DNA of 64,000 nucleotides from JAOUEA01 sp963821935 (GTDB lineage Bacteria > Actinomycetota > UBA4738 > HRBIN12), in the NCBI GenBank assembly GCA_963821935.1, contig CAWGFM010000004.1:310001-374000 (forward strand). The letters are read 5' to 3'. Position 1 is the first letter of the stretch. Each line of letters begins with the position of its first letter. The notes beneath the pieces were generated by a model. The model had not been told where the DNA came from, searched no databases, and saw nothing but the letters and a program-made list of their open reading frames with translations. Made by a program: the position numbers and the translations under genes. Shown here piece by piece: positions 1 through 8,710 of this stretch.

Positions 1-1194
1 ATAGAACCCGCCCCAGTCGTCCCACGTCACGAAGATCGCGGTCCGCGCCCACTGCTCGGGCGGGCCTTCCATCACGGCGTTGACCACCCGGGTGACCCAT
101 GCCTGTCCCGTCGCGATGTTGCCCAGCTTCGCGCCCGGGTGCTCGGTCTCGGCCGCGGCCGGCACGACCCAGGAGACGCTCGGGAGCTCGCCGGCCGCTG
201 CGGCCTCGAAGTACTCATCATGCGGTGCGACCTTGTCCAACTGGTCGGTGGCGTGCACGGTCTGGAAGCCCGGCAACGGGTTGAAGAGCGGGTTCGTCTG
301 GGTCCTGGTGCGGGCCGATGGGCATGGCGGCACGAGGCAGCTGTCGCGCCCCACGAAGTAGCGCCAGTCGATATCGCCCTGATCGAGCAGCCATGTGATG
401 TCGGCCCACGCGTAGGGAGGCACCGCGTCCTCCTTGTCGTTCGACCACCGAGCCGGCCGGTCCAGCTCGCTCTCACATGTGTTCACGTCCGTCCGGTCCG
501 AGCACAGCGCCGACCAGGCCGAGACCAGGTAGAGGTGGGCGGGCAGCGTCCACGAGTCGCTCGGGGCGAACATGCGGTCCTGCAGCTGGTACTGCTCCGC
601 GTATGCCCAGTAGTTCGGGATCTCCTGGTCGGTGTGGTAACCCATGACGTCCGGCGTGCCCCCAGGTCCCAGCTCGGAGAACCGGCACTTCTTCTGGACG
701 GGCTTCCTGATGCAGCCCGCCCCCCCCAGGGTGCGGAAGCTGTTGACGAAGCCGTCCATGCGTCCACCGTTCACGTCCATCTCCGAAGCCGCCTGGTTGT
801 GCGGGCCTCCCAAGTCGTAGAACCCGGTGTCGTGATACGGCACGCGGCAGGCACCGCCGACATCGGGGTCTGGGGCACACACGTCGAAGCCGCCGTCGGC
901 ATCGGTGGGGATACCGTCGGCACCGGGGAACGTGCCGAAGTAATGATCGAACGATCGGTTCTCCTGCACGATGAACACGAAGTGGTCGATGTTCTCGATG
1001 CCGGCCGCGGGGTCGATGTAGCTCGACACGTCGCCGACGTCGCCCGGGACGGACGCCGTGCTGGTGGGCGAGCTAGTCGTCGCCGTGATCTTGGCGGGCG
1101 GGGCGGCGTCGGAGGTGGTGCAGGCCGCCGCCAGGGCGGCCATCGCCGCGAGCAGCGCGATCCCCACGGACAGGCTCGGGCGAGGGAGGCTCAT
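1..1194 (-). CDS. secreted phosphoesterase / phospholipase C-like lipoprotein (3' end cut by window edge)
   Basis: The minus-strand frame is open from the ATG at 1194 to base 1, giving 398 codons without a stop, so the C-terminus lies outside the window. The N-terminus is a short basic stretch, a hydrophobic segment and Ala-Ala-Ala-Cys at about residue 25, so it is probably an exported lipoprotein, although the lipobox is weak. The mature part has FIVQENRSFDHYFGTFPG near residue 63 and VTWDDWGGFY at the edge, both hallmarks of the phosphoesterase family that includes phospholipase C and acid phosphatase AcpA. These enzymes hydrolyse phosphodiesters or phosphomonoesters outside the membrane. 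The substrate cannot be told from sequence. It is divergent from the isocitrate dehydrogenase gene, with 79 bp between the starts. Confidence 0.85.
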   Translation of the reverse strand, partial: MSLPRPSLSVGIALLAAMAALAAACTTSDAAPPAKITATTSSPTSTASVPGDVGDVSSYIDPAAGIENIDHFVFIVQENRSFDHYFGTFPGADGIPTDADGGFDVCAPDPDVGGACRVPYHDTGFYDLGGPHNQAASEMDVNGGRMDGFVNSFRTLGGAGCIRKPVQKKCRFSELGPGGTPDVMGYHTDQEIPNYWAYAEQYQLQDRMFAPSDSWTLPAHLYLVSAWSALCSDRTDVNTCESELDRPARWSNDKEDAVPPYAWADITWLLDQGDIDWRYFVGRDSCLVPPCPSARTRTQTNPLFNPLPGFQTVHATDQLDKVAPHDEYFEAAAAGELPSVSWVVPAAAETEHPGAKLGNIATGQAWVTRVVNAVMEGPPEQWARTAIFVTWDDWGGFY

Positions 1195-1273
1195 CGGCTG
1201 GCTACGGTACCGGCCGCATCGGGCGGCCGTCATCCGTTCGGGGCCAAGGCACCCCAGTCGCCACACGACTACC

Positions 1274-2746
1274 ATGACCCGCGTGGAAACCACCGACGAG
1301 ATCACCGAGCACATCCCCGTCACCCTGATCCCCGGCGACGGGATCGGGCCCGAATGCGTCGAGGCGGCATGCCGCATCATCGAAGCGGCCGGCGCCCCCG
1401 TCGAGTGGCAACCGGCGCAGGCGGGTGCGGAGGTCTTCACACAGGGCATCGCCTCGGGGGTGCCGCAGGAGACGATGGATTCCATCGCGAGCACGCGCGT
1501 GGCCCTGAAGGGCCCCTTGGAAACCCCGGTCGGGTTCGGGGAGAAGAGCGCGAACGTCACGTTGCGCAAGCTGTTCGAGACCTACGCCAACGTCCGGCCG
1601 GTGCGCGAGATGCCGGGCGTCACCACCCCCTATTCCGGTCGTGGCATCGACCTGGTGATGGTGCGCGAGAACGTTGAGGACCTCTACGCCGGGATCGAGT
1701 ACATGCAGACGCCGGGCGTCGCCCAGGCGCTGAAGCTGATCAGCGTCAAGGGCTCGGAGAAGATCGCGCGGTTCGCATTCGAGTACGCGCGCAGCGAGGG
1801 CCGCACCCAGGTGGCGTGCGCCACCAAGGCCAACATCATGAAGTTCTCCGAGGGCACGATGAAGCGGGTGTTCGAGCGCGTGGCGCCCGACTACCCCGAG
1901 CTCGAGTCCTGGCACGTCATCGTGGACAACGCCGCGCACCAGCTGGTGAAGAAGCCCGAACAGTTCGACGTGATCGTCACCACCAACATGAACGGCGACA
2001 TCCTGTCGGACCTGACGAGCGCGCTGATCGGCGGGCTGGGGTTCGCGCCCAGCGCCAACATCGGCAACGAGGTGGCCATCTTCGAGGCCGTGCACGGCTC
2101 GGCCCCGAAGTACGCGGGCAAGAACGTCATCAACCCCACCGCCGTGATCCTGTCCAGCGTGCTGATGCTGCGCTACCTGGGCCTGTTCGACCAGGCGGCA
2201 GCGATCGAGCACGCGGTGTTCGTGACGCTGGAATCGGGCGTGCTCACCGGCGACGTGGTCGGCTACGACGCCGGCGCGTCCACGACGGACTACACCGACG
2301 CCATCATCGCCAATCTGGGCACGCGTACCGACGCGTGGACCATCCGCGAGCCCAAGCCGTTGCAGCTGCCGGTGCTGGCCTCCGATCCCGACTACGTGAA
2401 GGTGAGCGAACGCGCCGTCGTGGGCCTCGACGTCTTCGTGGAATCGCCGCTCAGCGCCGAGGAACTGGGTGCCTCGCTCACCGAGCTCGCGATCGGCACC
2501 CGTTTGGACCTGAAGATGATCTCCAGCCGCGGCACCAAGGTCTATCCGCCCACCGGCACCATCACCGACACGCTCGACCACTGGCGATGCCGGTTCATCA
2601 TCCGGGAGGACCCGGGCGACCTGTGGGACGAGGACGTGCACCAGCTGCTGGCGCGCATCAGCAGGCGTCACACCTGGATGCACATCGAGAAGCTCCAGGA
2701 GTTCGACGGCGAGCTGGGCTTCACCCGCGACCAGGGCGAGAACTGA
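1274..2746 (+). CDS. icd: isocitrate dehydrogenase with C-terminal extension
   Basis: A 490-residue protein of the isocitrate/isopropylmalate dehydrogenase family. It begins with VTLIPGDGIGPE and contains the isocitrate-binding segment EKSANVTLRKLF, then TNMNGDILSDLTSALIGGLG and AVHGSAPKYAGK, so it should decarboxylate isocitrate to 2-oxoglutarate in the TCA cycle. It is about 75 to 150 residues longer than compact forms. The extra C-terminal domain (about residues 370-490) resembles the Thermus- and Rickettsia-type enzyme. Coenzyme choice (NADP or NAD) is not decided here. The ATG at 1274 sits just before the first conserved strand; the frame stays open upstream, but that extension looks like non-coding translation. 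The next gene follows closely. Confidence 0.93.
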   Translation: MTRVETTDEITEHIPVTLIPGDGIGPECVEAACRIIEAAGAPVEWQPAQAGAEVFTQGIASGVPQETMDSIASTRVALKGPLETPVGFGEKSANVTLRKLFETYANVRPVREMPGVTTPYSGRGIDLVMVRENVEDLYAGIEYMQTPGVAQALKLISVKGSEKIARFAFEYARSEGRTQVACATKANIMKFSEGTMKRVFERVAPDYPELESWHVIVDNAAHQLVKKPEQFDVIVTTNMNGDILSDLTSALIGGLGFAPSANIGNEVAIFEAVHGSAPKYAGKNVINPTAVILSSVLMLRYLGLFDQAAAIEHAVFVTLESGVLTGDVVGYDAGASTTDYTDAIIANLGTRTDAWTIREPKPLQLPVLASDPDYVKVSERAVVGLDVFVESPLSAEELGASLTELAIGTRLDLKMISSRGTKVYPPTGTITDTLDHWRCRFIIREDPGDLWDEDVHQLLARISRRHTWMHIEKLQEFDGELGFTRDQGEN

Positions 2747-2790
2747 GCGGCACGGACGGCGGTTCGGGGCCGGGGGTCACGCTCCGTGCG

Positions 2791-3237
2791 ATGAGCGACC
2801 AGGAGTTCGACGCCTACGCCGAGCATTCGACCGATCGGTACGCCGCCGAGGTGGCGAGGAACACCCTCATCAGCGACGACGCCGCGCGAGCGCAGGCGGA
2901 GCGTTCGACCGCTCAGGAACTGCCGGAAGGGATGCACACGCCCGGCCATCGCCTCGCGATCGTGGAGGATGCCGCCGGCCATCGCGTGGGCCACATGTGG
3001 CTGGCTCACAAGCCCGAGACCGACCGGCTGTACATCTTCGACATCGAGATCGACGAAGCTGCGCGAGGCAAGGGGTACGGCCGGCGGTGCATGGAGCTGA
3101 TCGTGGACGAAGCCCGTGCCGTGGGCGTGTCCCGCATCGAGCTCAACGTCTTCGCGGACAACCCGGTGGCACGGCATCTCTACGAGACGGAGGGGTACGT
3201 GGAGATGAGCCGGCAGATGGTCAAGCTACTTGACTAA
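2791..3237 (+). CDS. GNAT-family N-acetyltransferase
   Basis: A protein of about 148 residues whose C-terminal half carries the acetyl-CoA-binding motif of GNAT enzymes (ARGKGYGRRCMELI, i.e. R/Q-x-x-G-x-G), followed by IELNVFADNPVARHLYE and a terminal YVEMSRQMVK strand. The substrate is unknown. The start is uncertain. The ATG at 2791 is used here, but the family's first strand appears to begin just upstream (VTLRAM), and the only in-frame candidate there is a CTG overlapping the stop codon of the preceding icd gene. Translational coupling to icd is therefore possible. Confidence 0.85.
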   Translation: MSDQEFDAYAEHSTDRYAAEVARNTLISDDAARAQAERSTAQELPEGMHTPGHRLAIVEDAAGHRVGHMWLAHKPETDRLYIFDIEIDEAARGKGYGRRCMELIVDEARAVGVSRIELNVFADNPVARHLYETEGYVEMSRQMVKLLD

Positions 3238-3260
3238 CGACCCGCGACGCGGGCGCCGCG

Positions 3261-3416
3261 TCACCGGCCCTTGCGGACCGGACGACGCGGCGTGGAGGCG
3301 TCCTGGTGACCGGGCTCACCGTGGCTCTCGGACAGACGGCGGGTCGACTCCGCGGAGCGGCGCAGCGTCCGCTCGCGGTGGCGCGACACCAGTTCGTATC
3401 CGATCGGGTTCATCAT
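3261..3416 (-). CDS. 51-residue basic small protein, unknown function
   Basis: A short frame starting with two Met codons (start at 3416) and stopping at 3261. It is preceded by a very good Shine-Dalgarno sequence, AAGGAGG, about 7 nt before the first ATG, which argues that it is translated. The product begins MMNPIGYELV and is rich in Arg, Ser and His (RHRERTLRRSAESTRRL), so it may be an amphipathic or disordered basic peptide. No domain is recognised. It is divergent from the DUF5937/ArsR regulator, with 113 bp between the starts, so co-regulation or a functional link is plausible. It is easily missed because of its length. Confidence 0.6.
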   Translation of the reverse strand: MMNPIGYELVSRHRERTLRRSAESTRRLSESHGEPGHQDASTPRRPVRKGR

Positions 3417-3529
3417 CGTGGCCTCCTTCCGAGCGGTCGATGACTTGTTTCACCGATTGCTACAACGTTTCAAGGCGCACGATACCCCCTTGTGTTCCCA
3501 CCTGGTAGCGATTAAGCTAACCCGAAATC
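3417..3529. promoter_or_regulatory. divergent promoter/operator region between small protein and ArsR-type regulator
   Basis: Toward the plus strand there is a promoter-like pair TTGTGT (3490-3495) and TAAGCT (3513-3518) with a 17-nt spacer. The -10 hexamer ends 11 nt before the ATG at 3530, so the regulator mRNA would be nearly leaderless. Two direct copies of GTTTCA (3447-3452 and 3467-3472) lie exactly 20 bp apart, two helical turns, which suits a dimeric repressor. The second copy overlaps a minus-strand TTGAAA that could be the -35 of the small gene. Autoregulation by the adjacent regulator is inferred. Confidence 0.4.
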
Positions 3530-4534
3530 ATGACCATCTCGATCCGGCTCTCGGGTGAGGAACTGGCGGAGACGCGATTCGCGTTCTCCCCCATCTGGGA
3601 GCTGGGCATGAGCTTGTACAAGCCCATGCGCGACCCGTCCAAGCACGCACTGCACCTGCCGTGGGTGCAGGAGACACGAGCGGCGATCGAGGGTCACGAC
3701 CTGGCGCTCCTGTTCGCGGTGACACCGCCGGCCGATCTGCCCGGTGACGTGCACGCCTACATCCCGGACTTCCTCACTCCCCCGCCCGCCACGCCGTTCC
3801 CCGAGTTCGAAGAAGAGCTGGAGACGGTGGCCTCCACGCCGCTCGACGCCGTTCGGGTGGACGTCGAGCACATGCGCGACTCACTCGATGGCTACCCCGT
3901 CGGCGACCTCACGCAGCAGATGATCGACGACCCCGGCCGCATGCTCCCCCGGCTCGTCGACCAGATGCGCGAGTACTGGAAGCTGGCGATCGAACCGCAC
4001 TGGCCGCGCATCCGGGCCCTGCACGAGGCCGACGTCACGTATCGAGCTCGCCAACTGGCCCTGGGCGGGGCCGAGCAACTGTTCTCCGACCTGCATCCCA
4101 TGATCGAGTGGCGTGACGGCGAGCTGCTCATCGACAAGATCTATGACGCGACCATCGACCCCGCCGGCAAGGGCCTGCTGCTGATCCCCGGCGTCTTCGA
4201 CTGGCCCGGCATCGCGATCCTGCTGGAGGCCGAGCAGCCCACGCTCTCCTATTCCCCCCGCGGCATCGCCACCCTGTGGGAGAACGACCCCCCCGAGCGC
4301 ACCGGCGCCATGGACGACCTGATCGGCGGCACCCGGGCCGACATCCTGCGCGTGCTGGAGATCCCCATGACCACGAGCGAGCTCGCCCGCCGGCTGCACC
4401 TCACGCCCGCCGCCGTCTCACAACAGCTGGGCGTGCTCCGCCGAGCCGGCGTCGTGGAAGCCCGACGCCAGGGCCGTGAGGTCTACTCCGAGCTCACGCC
4501 CGACGGCAGGAAGCTTCTGGACTTGCTGGGGTAG
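3530..4534 (+). CDS. DUF5937 / ArsR-type winged-helix transcriptional regulator
   Basis: A 334-residue protein. Residues 1-250 match the layout of the DUF5937 domain often fused to ArsR-like regulators (start MTISIRLSGEELAETRF, then FSPIWELGMSLY). The last 75 residues form a winged helix: RADILRVLEIPMTTSELARR, then HLTPAAVSQQLGVLRRAGVV and the wing ARQGREVYSEL. No metal-binding Cys cluster of classic metal-sensing ArsR proteins is seen, so the ligand is unknown. It is most likely a cytoplasmic DNA-binding protein that controls itself and its divergent neighbour. Confidence 0.8.
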   Translation: MTISIRLSGEELAETRFAFSPIWELGMSLYKPMRDPSKHALHLPWVQETRAAIEGHDLALLFAVTPPADLPGDVHAYIPDFLTPPPATPFPEFEEELETVASTPLDAVRVDVEHMRDSLDGYPVGDLTQQMIDDPGRMLPRLVDQMREYWKLAIEPHWPRIRALHEADVTYRARQLALGGAEQLFSDLHPMIEWRDGELLIDKIYDATIDPAGKGLLLIPGVFDWPGIAILLEAEQPTLSYSPRGIATLWENDPPERTGAMDDLIGGTRADILRVLEIPMTTSELARRLHLTPAAVSQQLGVLRRAGVVEARRQGREVYSELTPDGRKLLDLLG

Positions 4535-4587
4535 ATTGCCCCCTCAGGCTCGAACCTGCCGTGTTCCGTTCGGCCTCGGAGGGTGAC

Positions 4588-6543
4588 GTGACTCGACGTT
4601 CAGGATCGATCGCGGTCGCGCTCGTCGTCACGCTCGCCCTCCTCGCTGAGGGAGGGGCGATCGCCGCCGACCGCTCGGCTTCACGAGATCGTGCGGCCGC
4701 CGTGCGCGACCGCGCCACCGACACCCCGACCCGGCCATGTGGCGTCGGGAACGACGCCCGGTGCGGACGCGTCCGGGTTCCGCTGGATCACACGGATCCG
4801 CAGGGCGAGACGATCCGCATCGCCTACCGGCGCTACCCGCGCACCGATCGATCGCAGCCGTCGTTGGGCACGATCGTGGCGATCCAGGGCGGGCCGGGGT
4901 ACTCCACGATCAACGGCGACTTCTACTATCACCAGCTCTACCGGCCGCTGCTTCGTCGGCGGAGCCTGCTGCTGGTGGACCTGCGAGGGACCGGCGCGTC
5001 GGGCGCGATCGAATGTCGTCCGCTGCAGACGATGTCTCCCGCCCGGCGGAAGGCGTGGATCGCCGCGGTGGGCAGGTGCGGGCGTTCGCTCGGCTCGGCC
5101 TCATCGTTGTACACGACCGCCCAGGCCGCCGACGATCTGGTGCTGGTGCTGGACGAGCTGGGCATCGGCGACATCGATCTGTACGGCGATTCCTACGGGA
5201 CCTATCTCGCGCAGTCGTTCGCGACCCGGCACCCGGGCCGGCTCCGGTCGCTGGTGCTGGACTCGGCCTATCCGGCGGAAGGTCAGGACCCATGGGCGAT
5301 GGACTGGCACGACGGCATCCTGGCGTCGATGCGGCGGGTCTGTGCCCGCGACGTGTCGTGTGCGGCGCTGCCTGGCGGTCCCATCGCGCGGCTCCGGCGA
5401 CTCAACGACATCGTGACCGATGCGCCGATCGTCGACCGGGCTCCGGACGGGGCGGGCGAGATCGGCCGGGCGGTGATCGACCCGGACCGCTTGATCTCGC
5501 TGGCCTCGGGCGCCGGCTACTCCACCACCGCCTACCGGGAGTTCGATGCCGCCGTGCGCGCCGCGTTGCCGCCCACGTCGGACCCTCGGGCGCTGCTGCG
5601 GCGCGTCCGCGAGGCCGACGCCACGAGCGGAGGCGGCGACGCGTCCTCGTTCTCCTACGGGCTCTACTACGCCACCGTCTGCACGGACTACCCGCAGCTC
5701 TACGACATGGACGCCCCGCCGCGCCAGCGGCGAGCCGAGTACGAGGCGAGGCTCGCCGATCTGGAGCAGAACGACCCTGGCGCCTTCACCCCTTGGTCGG
5801 TGGCGCAGTGGACCGGCTCGTTCACGCAGGACTACGACTCGTGCCTGCGCTGGCCGGTGCCGGACGCGCCGGCCGATCCCCCGGTGGATCCGGGCGCCAC
5901 CTATCCCAACGTGCCCACCCTGGTATTGGCTGGCGACCTGGATTCGGTGACGACGCCCAACGATGCACAGGCGGTCGCGGCCGCGTTCCCGGACTCCACG
6001 TACCTGGAGGCGCCGAACCGGGTGCACATCACCGCGCTCGCCGATGACCCTCGATGCGTGTCGACGATCGTGCAACGCTTCACGCGCTCGCTCGGCGCGG
6101 GCGACACGTCCTGCATCGCCGGCTACGCCCCGATCCGAGCGGTGGACGAGTTCGCTCGCCGCGTGCGTGACCTCGATGGGTCGGCACGGACGCGAACCGC
6201 GGTCGCGGCGGCCAACACCGTGGCCGACGTCGCCGCCCGCTGGTGGGAGATGTGGGCCTACACCGACTCCGGTCTGCGCGGCGGATCGTTCTCCACGTGG
6301 GGCTGGAATCAGGTCGGCTGGAACCTTGACCGGGTGCGCTGGGTCAAGGACCTGTGGGTCAGCGGCCGTGCGTCCTGGTCGCGCCGCACCGGCGACGTCA
6401 CCGCCGACGTGCGGGTGGGCGGCGACGGCAGCATCCCGGGACATCTCCGGATGACCTGGAACGATATGGACGCCGACGCTCGGATGATCGTCCGCGGCCG
6501 GCTGGGGGGCGAACAGGTGCGGTTCGACCTTCCGGCGCCGTAG
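4588..6543 (+). CDS. secreted alpha/beta hydrolase (TAP-like)
   Basis: A 651-residue exported hydrolase. The GTG at 4588 is chosen over the GTG at 4561 because GGAGGG lies 4-5 nt upstream and it opens directly into a signal peptide (MTRRSGSIAVALVVTLALLA). The fold shows IQGGPGYSTI (oxyanion region), the nucleophile elbow YGDSYGTYLAQ, the acid in LAGDLDSVTTP and the base in NRVHITAL, a complete Ser-Asp-His triad. The layout resembles the tripeptidyl-aminopeptidase-like family of Actinomycetota, but with about 130 extra C-terminal residues of unknown role. Substrate unproven; a peptide or ester is likely. It is followed after 2 nt by the methyltransferase. Confidence 0.82.
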   Translation: MTRRSGSIAVALVVTLALLAEGGAIAADRSASRDRAAAVRDRATDTPTRPCGVGNDARCGRVRVPLDHTDPQGETIRIAYRRYPRTDRSQPSLGTIVAIQGGPGYSTINGDFYYHQLYRPLLRRRSLLLVDLRGTGASGAIECRPLQTMSPARRKAWIAAVGRCGRSLGSASSLYTTAQAADDLVLVLDELGIGDIDLYGDSYGTYLAQSFATRHPGRLRSLVLDSAYPAEGQDPWAMDWHDGILASMRRVCARDVSCAALPGGPIARLRRLNDIVTDAPIVDRAPDGAGEIGRAVIDPDRLISLASGAGYSTTAYREFDAAVRAALPPTSDPRALLRRVREADATSGGGDASSFSYGLYYATVCTDYPQLYDMDAPPRQRRAEYEARLADLEQNDPGAFTPWSVAQWTGSFTQDYDSCLRWPVPDAPADPPVDPGATYPNVPTLVLAGDLDSVTTPNDAQAVAAAFPDSTYLEAPNRVHITALADDPRCVSTIVQRFTRSLGAGDTSCIAGYAPIRAVDEFARRVRDLDGSARTRTAVAAANTVADVAARWWEMWAYTDSGLRGGSFSTWGWNQVGWNLDRVRWVKDLWVSGRASWSRRTGDVTADVRVGGDGSIPGHLRMTWNDMDADARMIVRGRLGGEQVRFDLPAP

Positions 6544-6545
6544 CC

Positions 6546-7598
6546 ATGCGCCACCACACACCGGAGCCCGCGTCCGACGGCGGACCGAGCCTGGCCGACC
6601 AGGTGAGCAGGCTCTACGAGCTGATCGCCGGGTTCCACGCCACCCACCTGCTCGAGATCGCCCGGGAACTCGGCGTGTGGGAGGCACTGACGCAACGCCC
6701 CGGGCTCTCGTCGGACGAGCTCTCGCGGCAGCTCGGTACCGACCCATTCCGGACCGACGTGCTCTGCAGGACAGCGTTCTCCTTCGGGCTGCTGGTCCGC
6801 GACGGGGACGGGTGGCTCATGGGCCCGCATCTGGATGAGATCCTGGGCAACCCCGCGTCGAGCTTCTACCTGGGCCGCGCGGCCAGGATCCACATGATGG
6901 TGGGCAAGGACTATCGGGACTACGTGGATCTGTTCCGAACGGGACGCACGAAGCCCTACCAAGACCATGGTCCCGAGTTCATGGAGGAGATCGCGCAGGG
7001 GCTCGGGTCCCTCCCACGCATCTTCCTCGATCATGCGGTGCCGCAGCTTCCCCGCCTCAAGGCGTCGCTGAGCGAGGGCGCCCGCGTGCTGGACGTAGGG
7101 TGTGGAGGAGGCTGGGCGATCGTGCAGATCGCCGAGCGGTTCCCCCAGGTGCGATGCGTCGGGATCGACCTCGAAGCTCATTCGGTCGACCTGGCCCGGC
7201 GACTGATCGAGGAACGAGGACTGCAGGATCGATGCGAGGCACGCCTCGAAAGTGTCGACCGGCTGGGTGAGGACGGTGCCTACGACCTGGTCACGAGCTT
7301 CCTGGTCGTCCACGAGATCGCCCCCGCGCTGAAGGCCTCCGCGTTCGCAGCGGTGGCCCGGGCGCTGAGACCGGGTGGATGCTTCCTCATCTTCGACGAG
7401 GCCTACCCCGAGACCGACGAGGCGCTGATGACCATGCCGACACGCTTCGCCGCCCTGGCGCAGTGGTACGAGGTCACGTGGGGCAACGTGGTGAACACGC
7501 GGTCCGAGCTCCACGCGCTCTGTCGGGATGCCGGCCTCGACGTCGTGGAGGAGACCGGCTTCTCCCGCTTCCACATCCTCGTCGCAGCGAAGTCGTAG
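6546..7598 (+). CDS. class I SAM-dependent methyltransferase (O-methyltransferase-like)
   Basis: A 350-residue protein with an N-terminal winged-helix dimerisation region (about residues 20-100, including LLEIARELGVWEAL) and a C-terminal Rossmann domain with motif I VLDVGCGGGWAI, then CVGIDLEAHSV and RALRPGGCFLIFDEAY. This two-domain layout is typical of small-molecule O-methyltransferases and of the ubiE-like group fused to a winged helix. The acceptor is unknown. It starts 2 nt after the hydrolase stop codon, so it is probably cotranscribed, and it is convergent with the aminotransferase. Confidence 0.82.
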   Translation: MRHHTPEPASDGGPSLADQVSRLYELIAGFHATHLLEIARELGVWEALTQRPGLSSDELSRQLGTDPFRTDVLCRTAFSFGLLVRDGDGWLMGPHLDEILGNPASSFYLGRAARIHMMVGKDYRDYVDLFRTGRTKPYQDHGPEFMEEIAQGLGSLPRIFLDHAVPQLPRLKASLSEGARVLDVGCGGGWAIVQIAERFPQVRCVGIDLEAHSVDLARRLIEERGLQDRCEARLESVDRLGEDGAYDLVTSFLVVHEIAPALKASAFAAVARALRPGGCFLIFDEAYPETDEALMTMPTRFAALAQWYEVTWGNVVNTRSELHALCRDAGLDVVEETGFSRFHILVAAKS

Positions 7599-7603
7599 CC
7601 CGT

Positions 7604-8710
7604 TCAGGGGGCGCGAGCGCTCCCGAGAGCGTCGACGACACGGTCGATCTGCGCCTCCGTGAGGTTGTTGTGGAAGGGCAAGGCAAGCGTTCGGCGGGCG
7701 ATGTCCTCCGTCACCGGGAGCATCCCCTCGCGCGTGCCGAAGCGCTCCCGGATGTAGGGCTGCAAGTGCAGCGGCGGGAAGTAGGCCCGGCTGGGGATGC
7801 CGTGCGAGGAGAGCGACTCGACGAGTGCTTCCCGGTCGACCCCGCGATCCAGTGTGATGACGTAGACGAACCAGCTCATCGTGACGTGCGGCGCGACCAC
7901 GGGGGGGCGCAGCCAATCGAAGACGGCCAGCCGCTCGGTGTAGCGACCGGCCACCTCGGCACGCTTCGCGAGGAACGTCTCCAGCCGACGGATCTGCGAG
8001 AGCCCGAGTGCGGCCGACAGCTCGTCCATGCGGTAGTTGAACCCGAGCCGTTCGTGGTGCAGCCACGTGCCCATCTCACCGCGTCCCTGGTTGCGCAGGC
8101 TTCGGCAGAGGGCGGCCAGCGCTGCGTCGTCGGTCACGATCATGCCGCCCTCCCCCGTGGTCATCTGCTTGTTGGGGTAGAACGCGAAACACCCCGCGGC
8201 TCCGAAGCTGCCGAGCGGCCGGCCCTGGTACGTGGCTCCGATCGCTTCGCAGCAGTCGTCGATCACGGCCAGCCCGTCGACGGCGGGGACGATGGTGTCC
8301 CAATCGGCGGGCTGGCCGAAGACGTCGACCACCATGGCGGCCCTGGTCCTGGCCGTTCGCCGACTCGTCAGCTCGGTGGGATCCACGTTGAAGGTCTCCG
8401 GCTGGATGTCGACGAAGACCGGAACCGCTCCCTCGTAGATGAACGCGTTGGCGCTCGCCGCGAAGGTGAACGACGGCACCAGGACCTCGTCACCCTCGCC
8501 GATGCCGAGGGCCCGGACGATGAGGTGGAGCCCAGCGGTCCCGGAGCTGACCGCCACACCGTGGGCGACCCCGGCGGTGGCGGCCGCATGGCGCTCGAAC
8601 TCCTCGGCCATCGGGCCGAGGCCGAGGACGCCCGAGCGGAGCGCCTCGACAACCGCCGACTCGTCGCTTCCGTCGAGGTCAGGTGCCGACATCGGGATGC
8701 CATCGCTCAC
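7604..8710 (-). CDS. DegT/DnrJ/EryC1/StrS-family sugar aminotransferase
   Basis: A 368-residue PLP enzyme of the family that aminates nucleotide-linked ketosugars. Visible motifs are VSSGTAGLHLIVRALG, VPSFTFAASANAF, DDCCEAIGATYQG and the PLP lysine in FYPNKQMTTGEGG, with NYRMDELSAALGL downstream. The GTG at 8710 is preferred because AGGAGG lies 4 nt upstream. An ATG six codons later is an alternative. Its position at the edge of the polysaccharide locus suggests it makes an amino sugar for the repeat unit, although it is transcribed away from that locus. Confidence 0.9.
   Translation of the reverse strand: MSDGIPMSAPDLDGSDESAVVEALRSGVLGLGPMAEEFERHAAATAGVAHGVAVSSGTAGLHLIVRALGIGEGDEVLVPSFTFAASANAFIYEGAVPVFVDIQPETFNVDPTELTSRRTARTRAAMVVDVFGQPADWDTIVPAVDGLAVIDDCCEAIGATYQGRPLGSFGAAGCFAFYPNKQMTTGEGGMIVTDDAALAALCRSLRNQGRGEMGTWLHHERLGFNYRMDELSAALGLSQIRRLETFLAKRAEVAGRYTERLAVFDWLRPPVVAPHVTMSWFVYVITLDRGVDREALVESLSSHGIPSRAYFPPLHLQPYIRERFGTREGMLPVTEDIARRTLALPFHNNLTEAQIDRVVDALGSARAP

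Noticed and set aside
1202..2683. Long open frame on the minus strand opposite isocitrate dehydrogenase
   Set aside because: High-GC shadow frame; His/Arg/Gly-rich with no motif, while the plus strand encodes a clear conserved enzyme. The same applies to the many long antisense frames elsewhere.
4561..4587. Upstream GTG start for the secreted hydrolase
   Set aside because: It would place extra residues before the signal peptide; the GTG at 4588 has the better ribosome-binding site.
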